Source: Cryptomeria japonica (lineage: Eukaryota > Streptophyta > Pinopsida > Cupressales > Cupressaceae). From it: 64,000 nucleotides of DNA. Shown one piece after another: positions 21,071-33,604 of this stretch. The stretch lies in contig NC_081409.1 in NCBI RefSeq assembly GCF_030272615.1, positions 469,768,573-469,832,572 of the forward strand, read 5' to 3'. How positions within the stretch are numbered: position 1 is the stretch's first letter; each line of letters begins with the position of its first letter. The notes beneath the pieces were generated by a model. That model searched no databases. It was not told the DNA's origin and was given only the letters and a program-made list of their open reading frames with translations. A program made the translations under genes and the position numbers.

Positions 21071-22832
21071 TATAATGCCCTGCCAGGAACCCCAAAGGAA
21101 AACCATACAACCAAGCAACTAAGGGTGAAATTAAAAAAATTTAAAAGTATAAATCACATTAAGTGAATTAATTACTATATATTACAATAATAACATAAGT
21201 GGAAGACTAACACAATAATTCCTAAAGGGTTACCAACAAAGAATTAAATGAAAGTTAAATTCCATAATTACGATTAATCCAATTATCCATCAATTACTCA
21301 TAGAGAATAATAACCATATACATAAACAGATTACACCATTTCAAATTGAAAGGATAACAATATAATTCTCTTCAATAAAGCATTTGCACAAATCATAAGG
21401 ATGATTGATAAGTAACATCCAAAACATAAGATTACATTGATCATAAAATACATTGCTTTCAATAATACATATAAAGTTTACATCTTTACCAAATACAAGG
21501 TTACATGAATTCATAGATACAAATGACCACATAGGTCTCCAAAAGTATAATAATCTCCAACATGAGATAATGCATGAGTTGCAAACCATAGAAACACCTA
21601 CGAAGCTAATCCTCGCATGAAGGAATGAACAAGAACATCCGATGGGAAGTCGCACTACCACCCAACCATGTGATCCCAAAATAGAATCACCCCATCATGC
21701 TAGGAGATAGAAAAAGACCCTCAAGAAAGAATAAGAAAGACATGGATGGCAGTACAATATGACTCCATAATCCTCCAGGTGAACTCGACACCACAATACA
21801 CAAGTGACCCTAAAGAGAGAGTGTCATCACATAGATTATGATGGTTACCCTAGGTAGGCCTCCATAGGTCCTGACCCCCATCCTAGGTTATCCTGGTAAC
21901 CTTTCTTGAACCTCTGGTTCCATCTAAGTCTCATGCGGACCCTACCAACCCTTTGTGAAGACAAGGTGGTTAGTTTGCCATTCCAGGCCTTCCCACTACA
22001 TCTTGAGCCTAAACAAGCACTCAACCATGCATGGGGTACAATATCTTATATAATGTTATAAACTACCCACCCCCTAATCAATTATTAGGTTATCACTTAT
22101 TATCTAACTTTCGAGGGTATTCTGCCAACCACTTTGAGTGTGGCCCCCACTCAAAAGCCACTCTCTCATAGGATACTAAATGAACATGGTAACTCTATAA
22201 AGACCCTATGGCGAAACAGACATCCATAACACCACTATCAAAATGCAGGTGGCAAAAAATAAAGACTTACTAACCCTTGGTTAACCATAAGGAATAGGTA
22301 CAACATGGTTAAGACAATGAAGTCATAATACATCACTTGATCAAGATATACAAAATACGCCACAATAGGACGACTAACAAAGATGAGAAATAGCAACCAA
22401 ATAAACTCCTTGCAAGAAAATTTAAATTTACTAAGTCCGAACTCAGACAATATTTGAGAATGTCAATATCATAAATACTTGCAAATTCATTGATTGAAAT
22501 TTAAATAAAACACCCTACATTTAATACATCATTCTAAAAACATCACTCAATTCTATTTATTTTCGATACAATATTCCAAACAAAATAATAAAACCCATAT
22601 TAAATATTTAACAAATAAAATATGAATTATATTAAAATATTTTATCTATTCCAAATTAAATCTCAATTTATCAATTAGATCTCATAACTAAAGCCTTGAT
22701 TTGAATAGAAAATAAAATAAAATATATATATAAATATTTACAAATAAATTTAATAAAATAAAATTTAAAACTAACATATAAATTTAATTGCATTATAATA
22801 TAAAGAAAAAGATGTGGCATAAGCCTACCTGC

Positions 22833-23021
22833 GGGTAGTGCTGCTACCAAATAGTAGCAGACACTACCACCCGGTAGTGTTGCTACCGACCAATAGCAGT
22901 CACTACCGTGGGTAATGTTGCTTCCTCGCGGTAGTAGGCACTACCACTAGTAGTGCTGCTACCTCGTGGTAGAAGTCACTACCGTGGGTAGTCCTACTAC
23001 CTCGCGGTAGAAGACAATACC
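22833..23021 (-). repeat. Tandem repeat with about 38-base palindromic units in the Gyp-E left LTR
   Basis: About five units follow each other. Each pairs a GGTAGTGCTGCTACC half with a GGTAGCAGNCACTACC-like half, so single units can fold on themselves. The right LTR has the same array at 31541-31751 with an extra half unit. Confidence 0.85.
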
Positions 23022-23023
23022 AT

Positions 23024-23054
23024 CCCACATGGTGGGATTAGCCAGCCATGTGGG
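23024..23054. promoter_or_regulatory. Inverted repeat next to the tandem array, left LTR
   Basis: CCCACATGG at 23024-23032 pairs with CCATGTGGG at 23046-23054. The right LTR has the G-box form CCCACGTGG and CCACGTGGG at the same place. Any regulatory role is inference. Confidence 0.55.
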
Positions 23055-24861
23055 TACAATTTTTAATTTTAATTAAAAAAACAAACCTTCACATTGCAGA
23101 AAAATCACTGGTAACTAGACTACAGTGAACAACAAAGTTAGAAATCAAATCTCTTCAATAAGGAATTCTGGTAAACCAAATAAGCACAAAAGACCCAAAC
23201 CTAAGGATCTTGGGCACAATTTCAAATGAATTTAAAGAGATAAGAGGGGATTTTATTTTATTTTATTTTCTTCACACACAGGAAGAATCCTTGCACCATA
23301 CAAGAGGAAAATTAGCAAATTTTCCAGCATAACCTCCAAATCTTGGGCAAATAGGAACTTGCAATCATACAGAAAACAAAATATATTCCTTTCTACACAA
23401 AATAGAGGAAATAATCAAGCAAATAAGTTTTGCAAGAACTTGGGAACATACAACCAACAAGATATTGAACCATTTCCTTTCAACATACAACACATTTGAT
23501 TAAGAATTCAATAAAACACAATAGAAAATACTCTATTTTCCAAATCCAACTTCCAACAAGAATCTTCAATAAGATTTCACAATTTTAAACAAACACACAA
23601 GAAGGAAGCTCAAACATTCAAATTTTAATTACAAGGCAAGAAGAAAACTACCCAACCTGCAAAGCAATCTAGGAAGCAAATTTGTGGAAGAGTTCCAACC
23701 CTGCTTACCAATTCCAAAACCAGGTTCCTCCTTCCAAATGAATTTCCAAATTTTTGCATTAAAAAATATGCCTTCTTCTACCCGTGAACTCCCAAGCAAT
23801 ATAGCCAAAATATTCCAACCTAAACTTTTTTTAGGTTAAAAGTTTCCTCCACCAATAGGAATAAGATATATAAAAAATAATAAAATCTAATTTACCTTAT
23901 TTCATGAAACAATTCTTTTTCAACAAAATAAAATCTAAAAGCTAACCAAAAGGGTAAATGTGAATGCTTATTTATTTATTTTCTTTTCCCATGAGACTTT
24001 AACTCAACATTAGCATTTAAAATTTAAATAGCAACGCATTTACTTATTTCTTTTCCCAATAATTTAATACAACTATATTACAATATATTAAGAAAATTTA
24101 ACCATTTAAATCTAGCAACTTCATTTATTTAATTAAATCGATAAACTCAAGAGCATGTTAAATAACTAATTACACCAACAAAATAACATCATTCACTCAA
24201 TTTTAATTATTCAATAATCGAAAGTACATAAAATGAGGAATGATCAAATGACAACTCACAAAATGGAAATACTAAAGCACTATGACTCGCATACCCGACA
24301 AATGGGAAAGACAATCGACTGACAACACTCACATGAGTGTAACTACAGTCAAGTTAGGGTCCAAGAACTATCTCCTCCATTCCCATTGAACAAATAAGGT
24401 ATGCTTAGACCTGTGAAACTAGGTGGAGTCGATACCTCGTACCTACTCGGTACTTGTACCTGCAATGTCCTACATCAATGAACCACATGTGCATATAAAC
24501 AAATATATAAACAGACATGACACGCACATTGATGAAGGAGAATCATGACATTCCCTATCTCACTAGAGTGAGTGAAGGAAAATCATCCCCTCGCATCCCA
24601 TACACTTGCAAACATGAAACATATAAATAACACATCACACATATAAATTAAATGTGTTAGTCCATGTCAGTAATCCATAAAAAATTGCATTTAATCATAA
24701 GTATTGAAATCTTGCATGAAAGCATACACTACATATCAAGTTAAAGAATGAAATAACATCGCATAAAGTTTGAATAAAGTATAAAATGAATGTATCCACT
24801 GAATAGTCTACTGAAGTCAAACATAAGTCCAAAAAGAGTTTGATCGAGAAGGGGTACTACA

Positions 24862-24880
24862 TTCTCCCCAAAAAAACTAG
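24862..24880 (-). other. Polypurine tract of Gyp-E
   Basis: The minus strand reads AGTTTTTTTGGGGAGAA immediately before the LTR, the expected position for plus-strand priming. Confidence 0.75.
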
Positions 24881-24896
24881 GCTTACTCCTGGAAGC

Positions 24897-26132
24897 CTAA
24901 AACATAGAAGAATAAAGCTCTCTCATCTTCACTACATCCTCCCATGTCACCGAGGTCTCATCACTTGGGTCCCATAGGACCCTTACCTGGTCGATGGTAT
25001 GATCCCTGAGGGTCAAATCTTGATGTTGAAGAATATGCACAGGTTCCATGGAAAGATGCCCGTTCTCAATCTGCAAAGTGTTCCAATCAAGAACATGAGT
25101 CACATCAGGATGATAAGGTCGAAGAATAGAAACATGAAAGACATTGTGGATGCGGGATAGACCTAGTGGCACAACAAGACAGTAGGCAATAAGTCCTATC
25201 CTCTCAAGGATCTCATAAGGGCCAACAAAATGAGGTACCAACTTAGAACCCTTTCCATAACGGATCAGACTCTTCTACAGATGCACTCTCAAGAACACAT
25301 GGTCGCCAATTGAAAATTGATAATCCACTCTATGAGCATCAATATACTTCTTCTGCCTATCCTGAGTAGTAACCAAATGATCACAAATTTTCTCAACCTA
25401 CGACTCCATCTCTTGAATCATATCTGGTCCTAAATGCACCATATCCTCTAACCAATCCCAACTCAAAGGAGTATGGCAAGGATGACCATACAATGCTTAG
25501 AAGGGGGACATGCCTATGGAGCTGTGGTAACCATTGTTATAAGAAAACTCTACAAGGCAAAGATATTCCTCCCAACACAACTATTGGTCCATAACATACA
25601 TGTGAAGCATGTCCTCCAAGACCTGATTCACATGCTCAGTCTGACCGTTAGTCTTTGGGTGATAAGTTGAATTGAAGTTCAATTGGGTCCCCAAAGCATG
25701 TTGAAGTGAGGTCCACAATGCTGAAGTAAAGACATGATCTCTATCAGAAATGATCTACCTAAGAATCCCATGCAACCTCACCACATCTTCCAAGAAAACT
25801 TGTGCCACCACTACTGTTGTATAAGAAGATCGAATAGGAACAAAATGAGCAACTTTGGTCAATCTATCAACAATGACCATGATGGAATCATGACAATGTG
25901 AAGAAATAGGCAAACCCACTATGAAATCCATGGAAATGATATCCCATTTCGAATCTGGTACCAAATTAGGTTGTAAAAGCCCTACAGGGTGCTGATGCTT
26001 TGCCTTCACCTGTTGACATTCTAAACATTTCGACACAAAATCAGCAATGTCACATTTCATACAAGCCCAATGATATATGTCTAAGACCTGCATGCATCTT
26101 CTTGACACCAGGGTGTGCCGAATAAGGTGCAT
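24897..26132 (-). pseudogene. pol: Gyp-E integrase with C-terminal chromodomain
   Basis: The zinc site ends CLECQQVKAKHQ. The catalytic triad reads MDFIVGLP, IISDRDHVF and NGQTEHVNQ, so Asp, Asp and Glu are all present. The C-terminal part has FVGPYEILERIG and SRIHNVFHVSILRPY, the gypsy GPY/F-type module. It ends with HTIDQVRVLWDPSDETSVTWE, a degenerate chromodomain thought to steer insertion to particular chromatin. Several stops interrupt the frame, including the TAG at 25752-25754. The frame differs by one from the RT part, with the shift between 26132 and 26202. Confidence 0.88.
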
Positions 26133-26199
26133 GATGGGCCTTAGTCATGATCAAAATACGAAGAACCTCCAAAGGAGGTACATAGATCCATCTAAGATG

Positions 26200-28089
26200 T
26201 CAAAGAAGACCATCTGCCTCAAGGTTATATCCAGAATATCTACCCTCTAATGGCCTTCCGGACTCCATCACAGCTCTAACATCCTGATACCAAGTGTCCT
26301 GAGGGAGAACTCCAAGAATTCTCTCTCTCAAGTCCACTCCAAGGGAAAATGATGCAACCTCATGTCGCCTACAACTCAAAGCATCTTCCACTACATTCTC
26401 TTTCCCCTGTATATATTGAACCTCAAAATCATACTCACAGAGGAATTCCATACATCTTTGTTGTCGAGCATTCAAGTTTGGCTGCATGAAAATATACTAC
26501 AAACTATGGTGATCACTACACAGCTCAAACCGATGCCCCAATAGAAAATGTTGCCATCTAACCAATGCATGCACTACAAATACCAACTCCAAGTCATGAA
26601 CTGGATAGTTCAGCTCATGGTCCTTGAGTTTGCAAGAATCATAGTCAACCACACAACCATCCTGCATAAGCACTGCTCCTATACCTTCTAAAGAGGCATA
26701 TGTTCATACCATAAAATCTTGGGATGGATCCGGAACTACCAAAATCAAAGCACTAACAAGGATTTCCTTCAAAGTATGAAAATTTGACTCACACTACTCT
26801 GACCAAACAAACTTATTCCCTTTCCTCTGAAGAGAAGTTATCAGGTGACCTATCCAGGAAAAACTATGAACAAAGTGACGGTAATATCTGACCAAACCCA
26901 TAAAACTTTGAACCTCTGAAACATTGGTTGGCGCTGGCCAATCTACAATGACTTGGATCTTAGAAGGATCCATGGATACACCTTCTCCCTAAACTATATG
27001 ACCAAGATAATTCACCTCTAATTGGAAGAAATCACACTTCACCAAGTTGGCATAAAGTTGATTCTCCCTCAAGCACTACAATAACTGTCACAAGTGGCCC
27101 TCATGCTCTTCCATAGATCTAGAATAAATCAATATGTCATCCAAGAACACAAGGACAAAGTGGTCTAGGTAGGTGTAGAAAAACCCATTTATGAGGCTCA
27201 TGAAAATTGAAGGCACATTCGTCAACCCAAATGGCACCACTGTGAACTCATAGTGACCATAACGAGCATGAAACATCATTTTATGAATGTCTACATCATG
27301 AATGCGCAACTGATGATACCCAGATTTCAGATCAATCTTAGAGAACACCTTGGCTCCCTTTACCTGATCAAAAAGATCATCTATATGAGGCAATGGATAT
27401 TGATTCCTCATGGTTACCTTATTCAGTTGTCAGTAATCATTGCATAACCAAAGACAACCATCCTTCTTCTTAACGAAGATAACAGGCACACCCCAAGGAG
27501 AAACACTAGGATGAATTAACCCCTTGGCCAATAATTCCTCCATCTGCAACTTCAACTCACTCAACTCCTAAGTAGTCATCTGATATGCAGCTCTTGAAAT
27601 AGGTTCTGCACCAGGAACCAAGTCAATGCAAAAGTATATATTCTACTTCAAAGGCATACCGAGAATATCCAAAGGAAACACATCAGCATACTCTTGAAGA
27701 ATAGGGTGACCATCAAGAGTGATTTCTTGACTCTCTTCCTCATCCACATCCTCAAGGGAAACTACAAAAAGATGACACCCTCGATGCATACACCACTTAA
27801 GTTGCATAGCGGAAATCATACGTAAGGATATCGATCTTTGAACTCCAACAATCCCCACTTTCTTGCCATGATCATCTAAACACCCCATTGTCTTCTAATG
27901 ATAGTCTACACAAGCATTGTGAGATGATGGCCAATCCATCCCAAATACAACTCCATAAGACCCCAAAGGAATGACTCAAAGGTCAACTGAAGTAACAAAG
28001 GGTCCTAGGTCCAACTCACAACTGAGAATGAAGGATTCTACAAACACACGCACACCGGTAGCCAACTCTACTTGCCACCTATCCGCCTA
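26200..28089 (-). pseudogene. pol: Gyp-E reverse transcriptase and RNase H
   Basis: Landmarks run in one frame: [48 protein letters not shown] with the first catalytic Asp, [17 protein letters not shown] and [11 protein letters not shown] as the active site. The thumb reads GHIV and FMGLVRYYRHFV. RNase H includes YASLEGIGAVLMQDG and NLNARQQRCMEFL and ends with YIQGKENVVEDALSCR. At least nine in-frame stops are present but only one frameshift, so the reading frame is traceable throughout. Confidence 0.9.
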
Positions 28090-29587
28090 CTTAGCAAATG
28101 TGAGCCCACACTGCTCCACAATGGATGAAGAAATGAAAGAATCTGAAGCACTAGAGCCAAAAAGTACAGAGATAGGAATACCTCCCAACACACCTGCAGT
28201 CTCAATCACTGTACCCTGATTCTTAGCTTGATAGTCATCAACCACTACAAATACTCTATGGGATCTATCTGCATCCCCTACTATCGGCTCTGATGTTGCT
28301 GGTAGCTGACTACCCATCTGGTGAGAACGTTGAGGGCACTGAACGGCTATATGAATAAACTGACCATGGGAGAAGCAAGCTCCCCTACTAGGTCCTCTAC
28401 CTCCAGATGACCCATTAAAGTATTGGAAGCTTCCCATACTAGGAGCCTGAGATGCACCCTGAGAGGACTACCCCGGGAAACTCTGCCTACTCCTCTGCCA
28501 GTTCCTTCTCTTCTTATGCTGAGAGTTGCCACCCTGCTAGTCCTGAAACTATTTTGGCCTCGACGGCTACTACTACTGCTGCTGCCCACCCTTAGCGGGT
28601 GCCTAAGAACCCCTAAAAGGTGAAATGGTTTGGGATTGATTCCCTCTAACTCTGGACCCACTAAAATGCACACTCTTGATCTGCACTCTAGACTAACCAC
28701 CATGCACACAGCTAAGATTTTGCTCCACCATCCTAGCTTTTGCCATGACTACCTCTACTGAAGAAGGCTCAAACACTCTCACTCCTCCACTGTTGCAGTC
28801 ATTTAGATCCATCAAGAAGTGTTGAACTAGCATCGCCTCATCATTGCCAATAACAACTTACTATTTGAGCTCATAAAACTTGTGCTCAAACTGATCTACT
28901 GACATACCAAAATGGCACAAAGTATAGAACTCATCTACCCACGACTGTCTCCACCAAGGTGAGAGGAATCATGCCCTGAATCTCTCCAAAAAAATTTCCC
29001 ATGATACGGTGCTAATGCTCACACTAATCCTCTCCTCCTCTAACCACCACCAGATAGATGCAAAACTCTCAAGACACATTATGGTGCATCTCGCCTTAGT
29101 GTTGCTGTCATACGGATGCATGACAAAACACCGATCCAGACTAATCAGCCAAGTCTCTGCCTCAAGACCGGTACCTTTACCATCAAAGAAAGGAGGATGG
29201 GACCTCATCAAGTCCCTCATGTTTCCCATGGTAGCTGAGTCCTGGTCTACTAGGACCTCTCTCCTTCTGGGAGACCTCTCTCTCTCTCTCTCTCTCCTCC
29301 AGAATCTGTTGATGCAACTCTCCTACCTGAGCATGCATGGGCTGATCAGCCTCAGGTCTGGGGCCTAGTCTAGCTAGTACATTCTGAAACATTTGCCTCA
29401 ACTCTTCCCTTTTGAGAACCTGCTCTGTTGCATGCTGCTCATCCTGATGAACAAATTGATCCATAACCACACTCACATGAGTGGGTGGTGGTGAAGGACT
29501 ATGGCAGCTTGAACCTCAACCACGTCCCCTACCTCTACCTCTATTGCGGCCACCAACATGGATTCCTCCCTTGGCTTTCCTATCCAT
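28090..29587 (-). pseudogene. gag: Gyp-E gag and protease
   Basis: An ATG at 29587 gives MDRKAKGGIHVGGRNRGRG, a basic Gly-Arg opening. After a stop it continues MDQFVHQDEQHATEQ and an (RE)n stretch from the CT repeat at 29275-29297. A frame change near 29200-29229 leads into the retrotransposon Gag domain: HPPFFDGKGTGLEAETWLIS, then ARCTIMCLESFASIWW and WEIFLERF. The zinc knuckle near 28375 reads CFSHGQFIHIAVQC and is degenerate. The protease reads VLFGSSASDSFIS, where the catalytic Asp of DSGAS is Gly. Gag and pol appear to form one ORF, as usual in chromoviruses. Confidence 0.85.
29275..29297. repeat. CT/GA microsatellite inside Gyp-E gag
   Basis: About eleven CT units encode an alternating Arg-Glu stretch on the minus strand. 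Slippage here may explain the nearby frame change. Confidence 0.85.
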
Positions 29588-29723
29588 GACATAACATTGC
29601 AAAGAAGAAAAAGGTTCAGATCTACGGTAAGGATAATAACAAGGGAAACACAAAACCTAAGACCTACACAAAAGGTCAAGCTGAATGGGCTCATTATAAA
29701 CCAGATTACCCAATGTTGAAAAA

Positions 29724-29740
29724 TGGGCTTTGATACCAAA
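29724..29740 (-). other. Primer-binding site of Gyp-E
   Basis: The minus strand reads TTTGGTATCAAAGCCCAT next to the LTR end at 29741. It is a one-base variant of the initiator-Met site TGGTATCAGAGCC. Confidence 0.85.
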
Positions 29741-31540
29741 TGTAATGCCCCGCTAGGAACCCCAAAGGAAAACCATACAACCAAGCAACTAAGGGTGAAA
29801 TAATTTTTTAAAAAAAAGTATAAATCACATTAAGTGCATTAATTACTACATTGTACAATAATAACACAAGCGGAAGACTAACACAAGAATTCCTAAAGGG
29901 TTACCAACAAAGAATTAAATGAAAGGTTAAATTCCATAATTATGATTAATCCAAATATCTATCAATTACTCATAGAGCATAATAACCATATACATAAAAA
30001 AATTACACCATTTCAAGATTGAAAGGATAACAATATAATTTTCTCTTCAATAAAGCATTTGCACAAATCATAAGGATGACTGATAAGTAACATCCAAAAC
30101 TTAAGATTACATTGATCATAAAATACATGGCTTCCAATAATACATATAAAGTTTACATCTTTACCAAATATAAGGTTACATAAATTCATAGATGCAAATG
30201 ACCACATAGGTCTCAAAAAGTACAATAATATCCAACAAGAGATAATGCATGAGTCGTGAACCATAGGAACACCTGCGAAGACAATCCTCACATGAAGGTA
30301 TGAACAAGAACATCCAATGGGAAGTGGCAATACCACCCAACCATAAAATTCCAAAATAGAATCACCCCACCATGCTAGGAGATAGCAGAAGACCAACAAA
30401 CGCATAAGCAAGACATGGATGACAGTACAATACGACTCCACAATCCTCTAGGTGAAATCGACGCCACAATACACAAGTGACCCTAAAGAGAGAGTGTCAT
30501 CACATAGCTTATGATGGTTACCCTAGGTAGGCCTCCATAGGTCCCAAACCCCATCCTAGGTTATCTTGGTAGCCTTTCTTGAACCTTTGGTTCCATCTAA
30601 GTCTCATGCAGACTCTACCAACCCTTCATGGAGACAAGGTGGTCAGTTTGCCATTCTGGGCCTTCCCACTACATCTTGAGCCTATATGAGCACTCAACCA
30701 TGCACGGGGTACATTATCTTATCTAATGTTATAAACTACCCACCCCCTAATCAATTATTAGGTTATCACTTATTATCTAACTTTCAAGGGGTTATCCTGC
30801 AAACCAATTTGGGTGTGGGCCCCAATCGAAAGCTACTCTCTCATAGGACACTAAATGAACATGGTCACTCTACGAAGAACCTATGGCAAAATAGACAGCT
30901 ATAACACCAATATCAAAATGTAGGTGGCCAAAAAAAAAGACTTACTAACCCTTGGTTAACCATAAGGATTGGTACAACATGGTTAAGACAATGAGGTCAT
31001 AATACATCACCTGATCAAGAAATACAAAATATGCCACAACAAGACGACTAACAAAGATGAGAAATAGAAACCAAACAAACTCCTTGCAGGAAAAGATAAA
31101 TTTACTAAGTCTAAACTCAGACAATCTTTGAGAATATCAATATCATAAACACTTACAAATTCATTGATTAAAATTTAAATAAAACACCCTACATTTAATA
31201 CATCATTCTAAAAACATCATTCAATTCTATTTATTTCTGATACAATATTCCAAACAAAATAATAAAACCCATATTAAATATTTAACAAATAAAATATGAA
31301 TTATATTAAAATATTTTATCTATTCCAAATTAAATCTAAATTTATCAATTAGATCTCATAACTAAATCCTTGATTTGAACATAAAATAAAATAATATATA
31401 TATATATACAAATAAATTTAATAAAATAAAATTTAAAACTAACATATAAATATAATCACATTATAATAAATAGTGAATGCTATTATGAAAACACTGCGAT
31501 GAGAAAAATATAAAGCAAAAGCGATTGCCTAAGCCTGCTC

Positions 31541-31751
31541 GTGGTTAGTGCTGCTATCGAATGGCAGCAGACACTACCAACCGATAGCAAGCACTATTGT
31601 GGGTAGTTCTAATTCCTTGCAGTAGCAGGCACTACTATGGGTAGTGTTGCTTCCTTGCGATAGCAGGCACTACCATCGATAGTGCTACTACCTCATGCTA
31701 GCAGTCACTATCATGGGTAGTGCTACTACCTCCCGGTTGCAGACACTACCA
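31541..31751 (-). repeat. Tandem repeat with about 38-base palindromic units in the Gyp-E right LTR
   Basis: It is the counterpart of 22833-23021, with one extra half unit (GATAGCAAGCACTATTGTG) after the first unit. Units vary by a few bases while GGTAGTG and CACTACC recur. Confidence 0.85.
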
Positions 31752-31752
31752 T

Positions 31753-31783
31753 CCCACGTGGTGGGATTAGCCCGCCACGTGGG
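31753..31783. promoter_or_regulatory. Inverted repeat with two CACGTG G-boxes, right LTR
   Basis: CCCACGTGG at 31753-31761 and CCACGTGGG at 31775-31783 form a perfect inverted repeat around a 13-base spacer. CACGTG is the plant G-box bound by bZIP and bHLH factors. Location within the LTR makes an enhancer role possible but unproven. Confidence 0.55.
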
Positions 31784-33604
31784 TACAATTTATTTATTTA
31801 TTTATTTTTAATTTAATTAAAAAAATCAAACCTTCATATTGCACAAAAATCACTGGTAACCAGAATATAATGAACAACAAAGTTAGAAATGAGATATTTT
31901 CAATAAGGAATTCTGGTAAACCAAATAAACACAAAAGACCCAAATCTAAGGATCTTGGGCACAATTTAAATGAATTTAAAGAGATAAGAGGGGATTTGAT
32001 TAATTTTTTATTTCTTCACACATAGGAAGAATCCTTGCATCATGCAAGAGGCAAATTAGCAAATTTGCCAGCATAACCCCCAAATCTTGGGCAAATAGGA
32101 ACTTGCAATCATACAGAAAACAAAATCTATTCCTTTCTACACCAAATAGAGGAAATAATCAAGAAGTAAGTTTTGCAAGAACTTGGGAACATACAACCAA
32201 CAAGATATTGAACCATTTTCTTTCAACATACAACACATTTGATTAAGAATTCAATAAAACTCAATAGCAACTACTCTATTTTCCAAATCCAACTTCCAAC
32301 AAGAATCTTCAATAAGATTTCACAATTTTAAACAAACACATAGGAAGGAAGCTCAAACATTCAAAGTTTAATTGCAACACAAGAAGAAAACTACCCAACT
32401 TGCAAAGCAATCTAGGAAGCAAATTTGTGAAAGAGTTCCAACCCTGCATACCAATTCCAAAACCAGGTTCCTCCTTCCAAATGGAGTTCCAGATTTTTTC
32501 ATTCAAAAATATGCCTCCTTCTACCTATGAACTCCTAGGAAATACAGCCAAAATATTCCAACCTAAAATTTTTTAAGGTTAAAAGTTTCCTCCACCAATA
32601 GGAATAAGATATATAAAAACTAATAAAATCTAATTTAAGTTTTTCCATGAAATAATACTTTTTCAACAAAATAAAATCTAAAAGCTAACCGAAAATGTAA
32701 ATGGGAATGCTTATTTATTTATTTTCTTTAACCATGAGACTTTAAGTCAACATTAGCATTTAAAATTTAAATAGAAAAGAATTTACTTATTTTTTCCCAA
32801 TAATTTAATACAACTATATTATAATATATTAAGCAAATTTAACCATTAAACTCTAGCAACTTCATTTATTTAATTAAATCGATAAACTCAAGAGCATATT
32901 AAATAACTAATTACGCCAACACAATAACATCATTCACTCAATTTTAATAACTATTCAATAATCAGAAGCACGCAAAATGAGGAATATTCAAACAATGACT
33001 CACAAAATGAAAATACCAAAGCACAATGATTCGCATACCGAACAAATGGGAAAGATGACCGACTGACAACACTCATATGAGTGTAACTGGGGTCATGTTA
33101 GGGTCCAACAACTATCTCCTCCATTCTCATCAGACAAATAAGGTATGCTTAGACTTGTGAAACTAGGTGGAGTTGATACCCCATACCTACCCAGTACTTG
33201 TACCTGCAATGTCTTGCATCAACAAACCACATGTGCATATAGATAAATATATAAATAGACATGACACACACACTGATGAAGGAGAATTGTGGTGTTCCCT
33301 GTCTCACCAAAGTGAGTGAAGGAAAATATCCCCTCACATCTGATACACTTGCAAATATGAAACATATAAATAATGCATCGCACAAATAAAGTAAATGTGT
33401 CAGTCCATGTCAGTAATTCATAAAAAATTGCTTTTAATCATAAGTACTGAAATGTTGCATGATAGCATACACTACATATCAGGTTAAAGCATGAAATAAC
33501 ATCACATAAACTCTGAATAAAGTATAACAGTAATGTATCCTCTAAACAGTCTACTGAAGTCAAACATAAGTCCAAAAAGAGTTTGATCGAGAAGGGGTAC
33601 TATA

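Larger units (their letters stand above)
21071..24861 (-). repeat. Gyp-E left LTR (3' LTR on the minus strand)
   Basis: This 3791-base LTR matches 29741-33604 along its length with many small differences. Its outer end reads TATAATGCCC (TG changed to TA) and its inner end GGGGTACTACA. It contains a 38-base tandem repeat at 22833-23021 and an inverted repeat at 23024-23054. ORFs within it are not genes. Confidence 0.93.
21071..33604 (-). mobile_element. Gyp-E, Ty3-gypsy chromovirus with 3.8 kb LTRs
   Basis: Two long LTRs (21071-24861 and 29741-33604) flank a 4.9 kb internal region with PBS, a single gag-pol reading frame and a polypurine tract, all on the minus strand. The gene order is Gag, protease, RT, RNase H, integrase, chromodomain, which is the chromovirus order. 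LTRs near 4 kb with a C-terminal chromodomain suggest the Tekay/Del lineage, but I cannot confirm the lineage without a tree. It sits in the 5' LTR of TRG-A. Confidence 0.93.
29741..33604 (-). repeat. Gyp-E right LTR (5' LTR on the minus strand)
   Basis: This 3864-base LTR starts TGTAATGCCCCGCTAGG and ends GGGGTACTATA. Position for position it matches the left LTR with scattered substitutions and small indels, for instance a TTTA run expansion at 31790-31806. The tandem array lies at 31541-31751. Predicted ORFs inside it also occur in the left LTR and are not genes. Confidence 0.93.

Noticed and set aside
21341-21679. 112-codon minus-strand ORF, repeated at 30013-30441
   Set aside because: It occurs at the same place in both Gyp-E LTRs with different lengths and has no family resemblance; it is untranslated LTR sequence.
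22833-23021. Possible CRISPR-like array
   Set aside because: The units follow each other without unique spacers, vary in sequence, and lie inside both LTRs of a plant gypsy element.
28423-28623. Plus-strand ORF in Gyp-E
   Set aside because: It lies opposite the gag linker and knuckle region and has no own motif.
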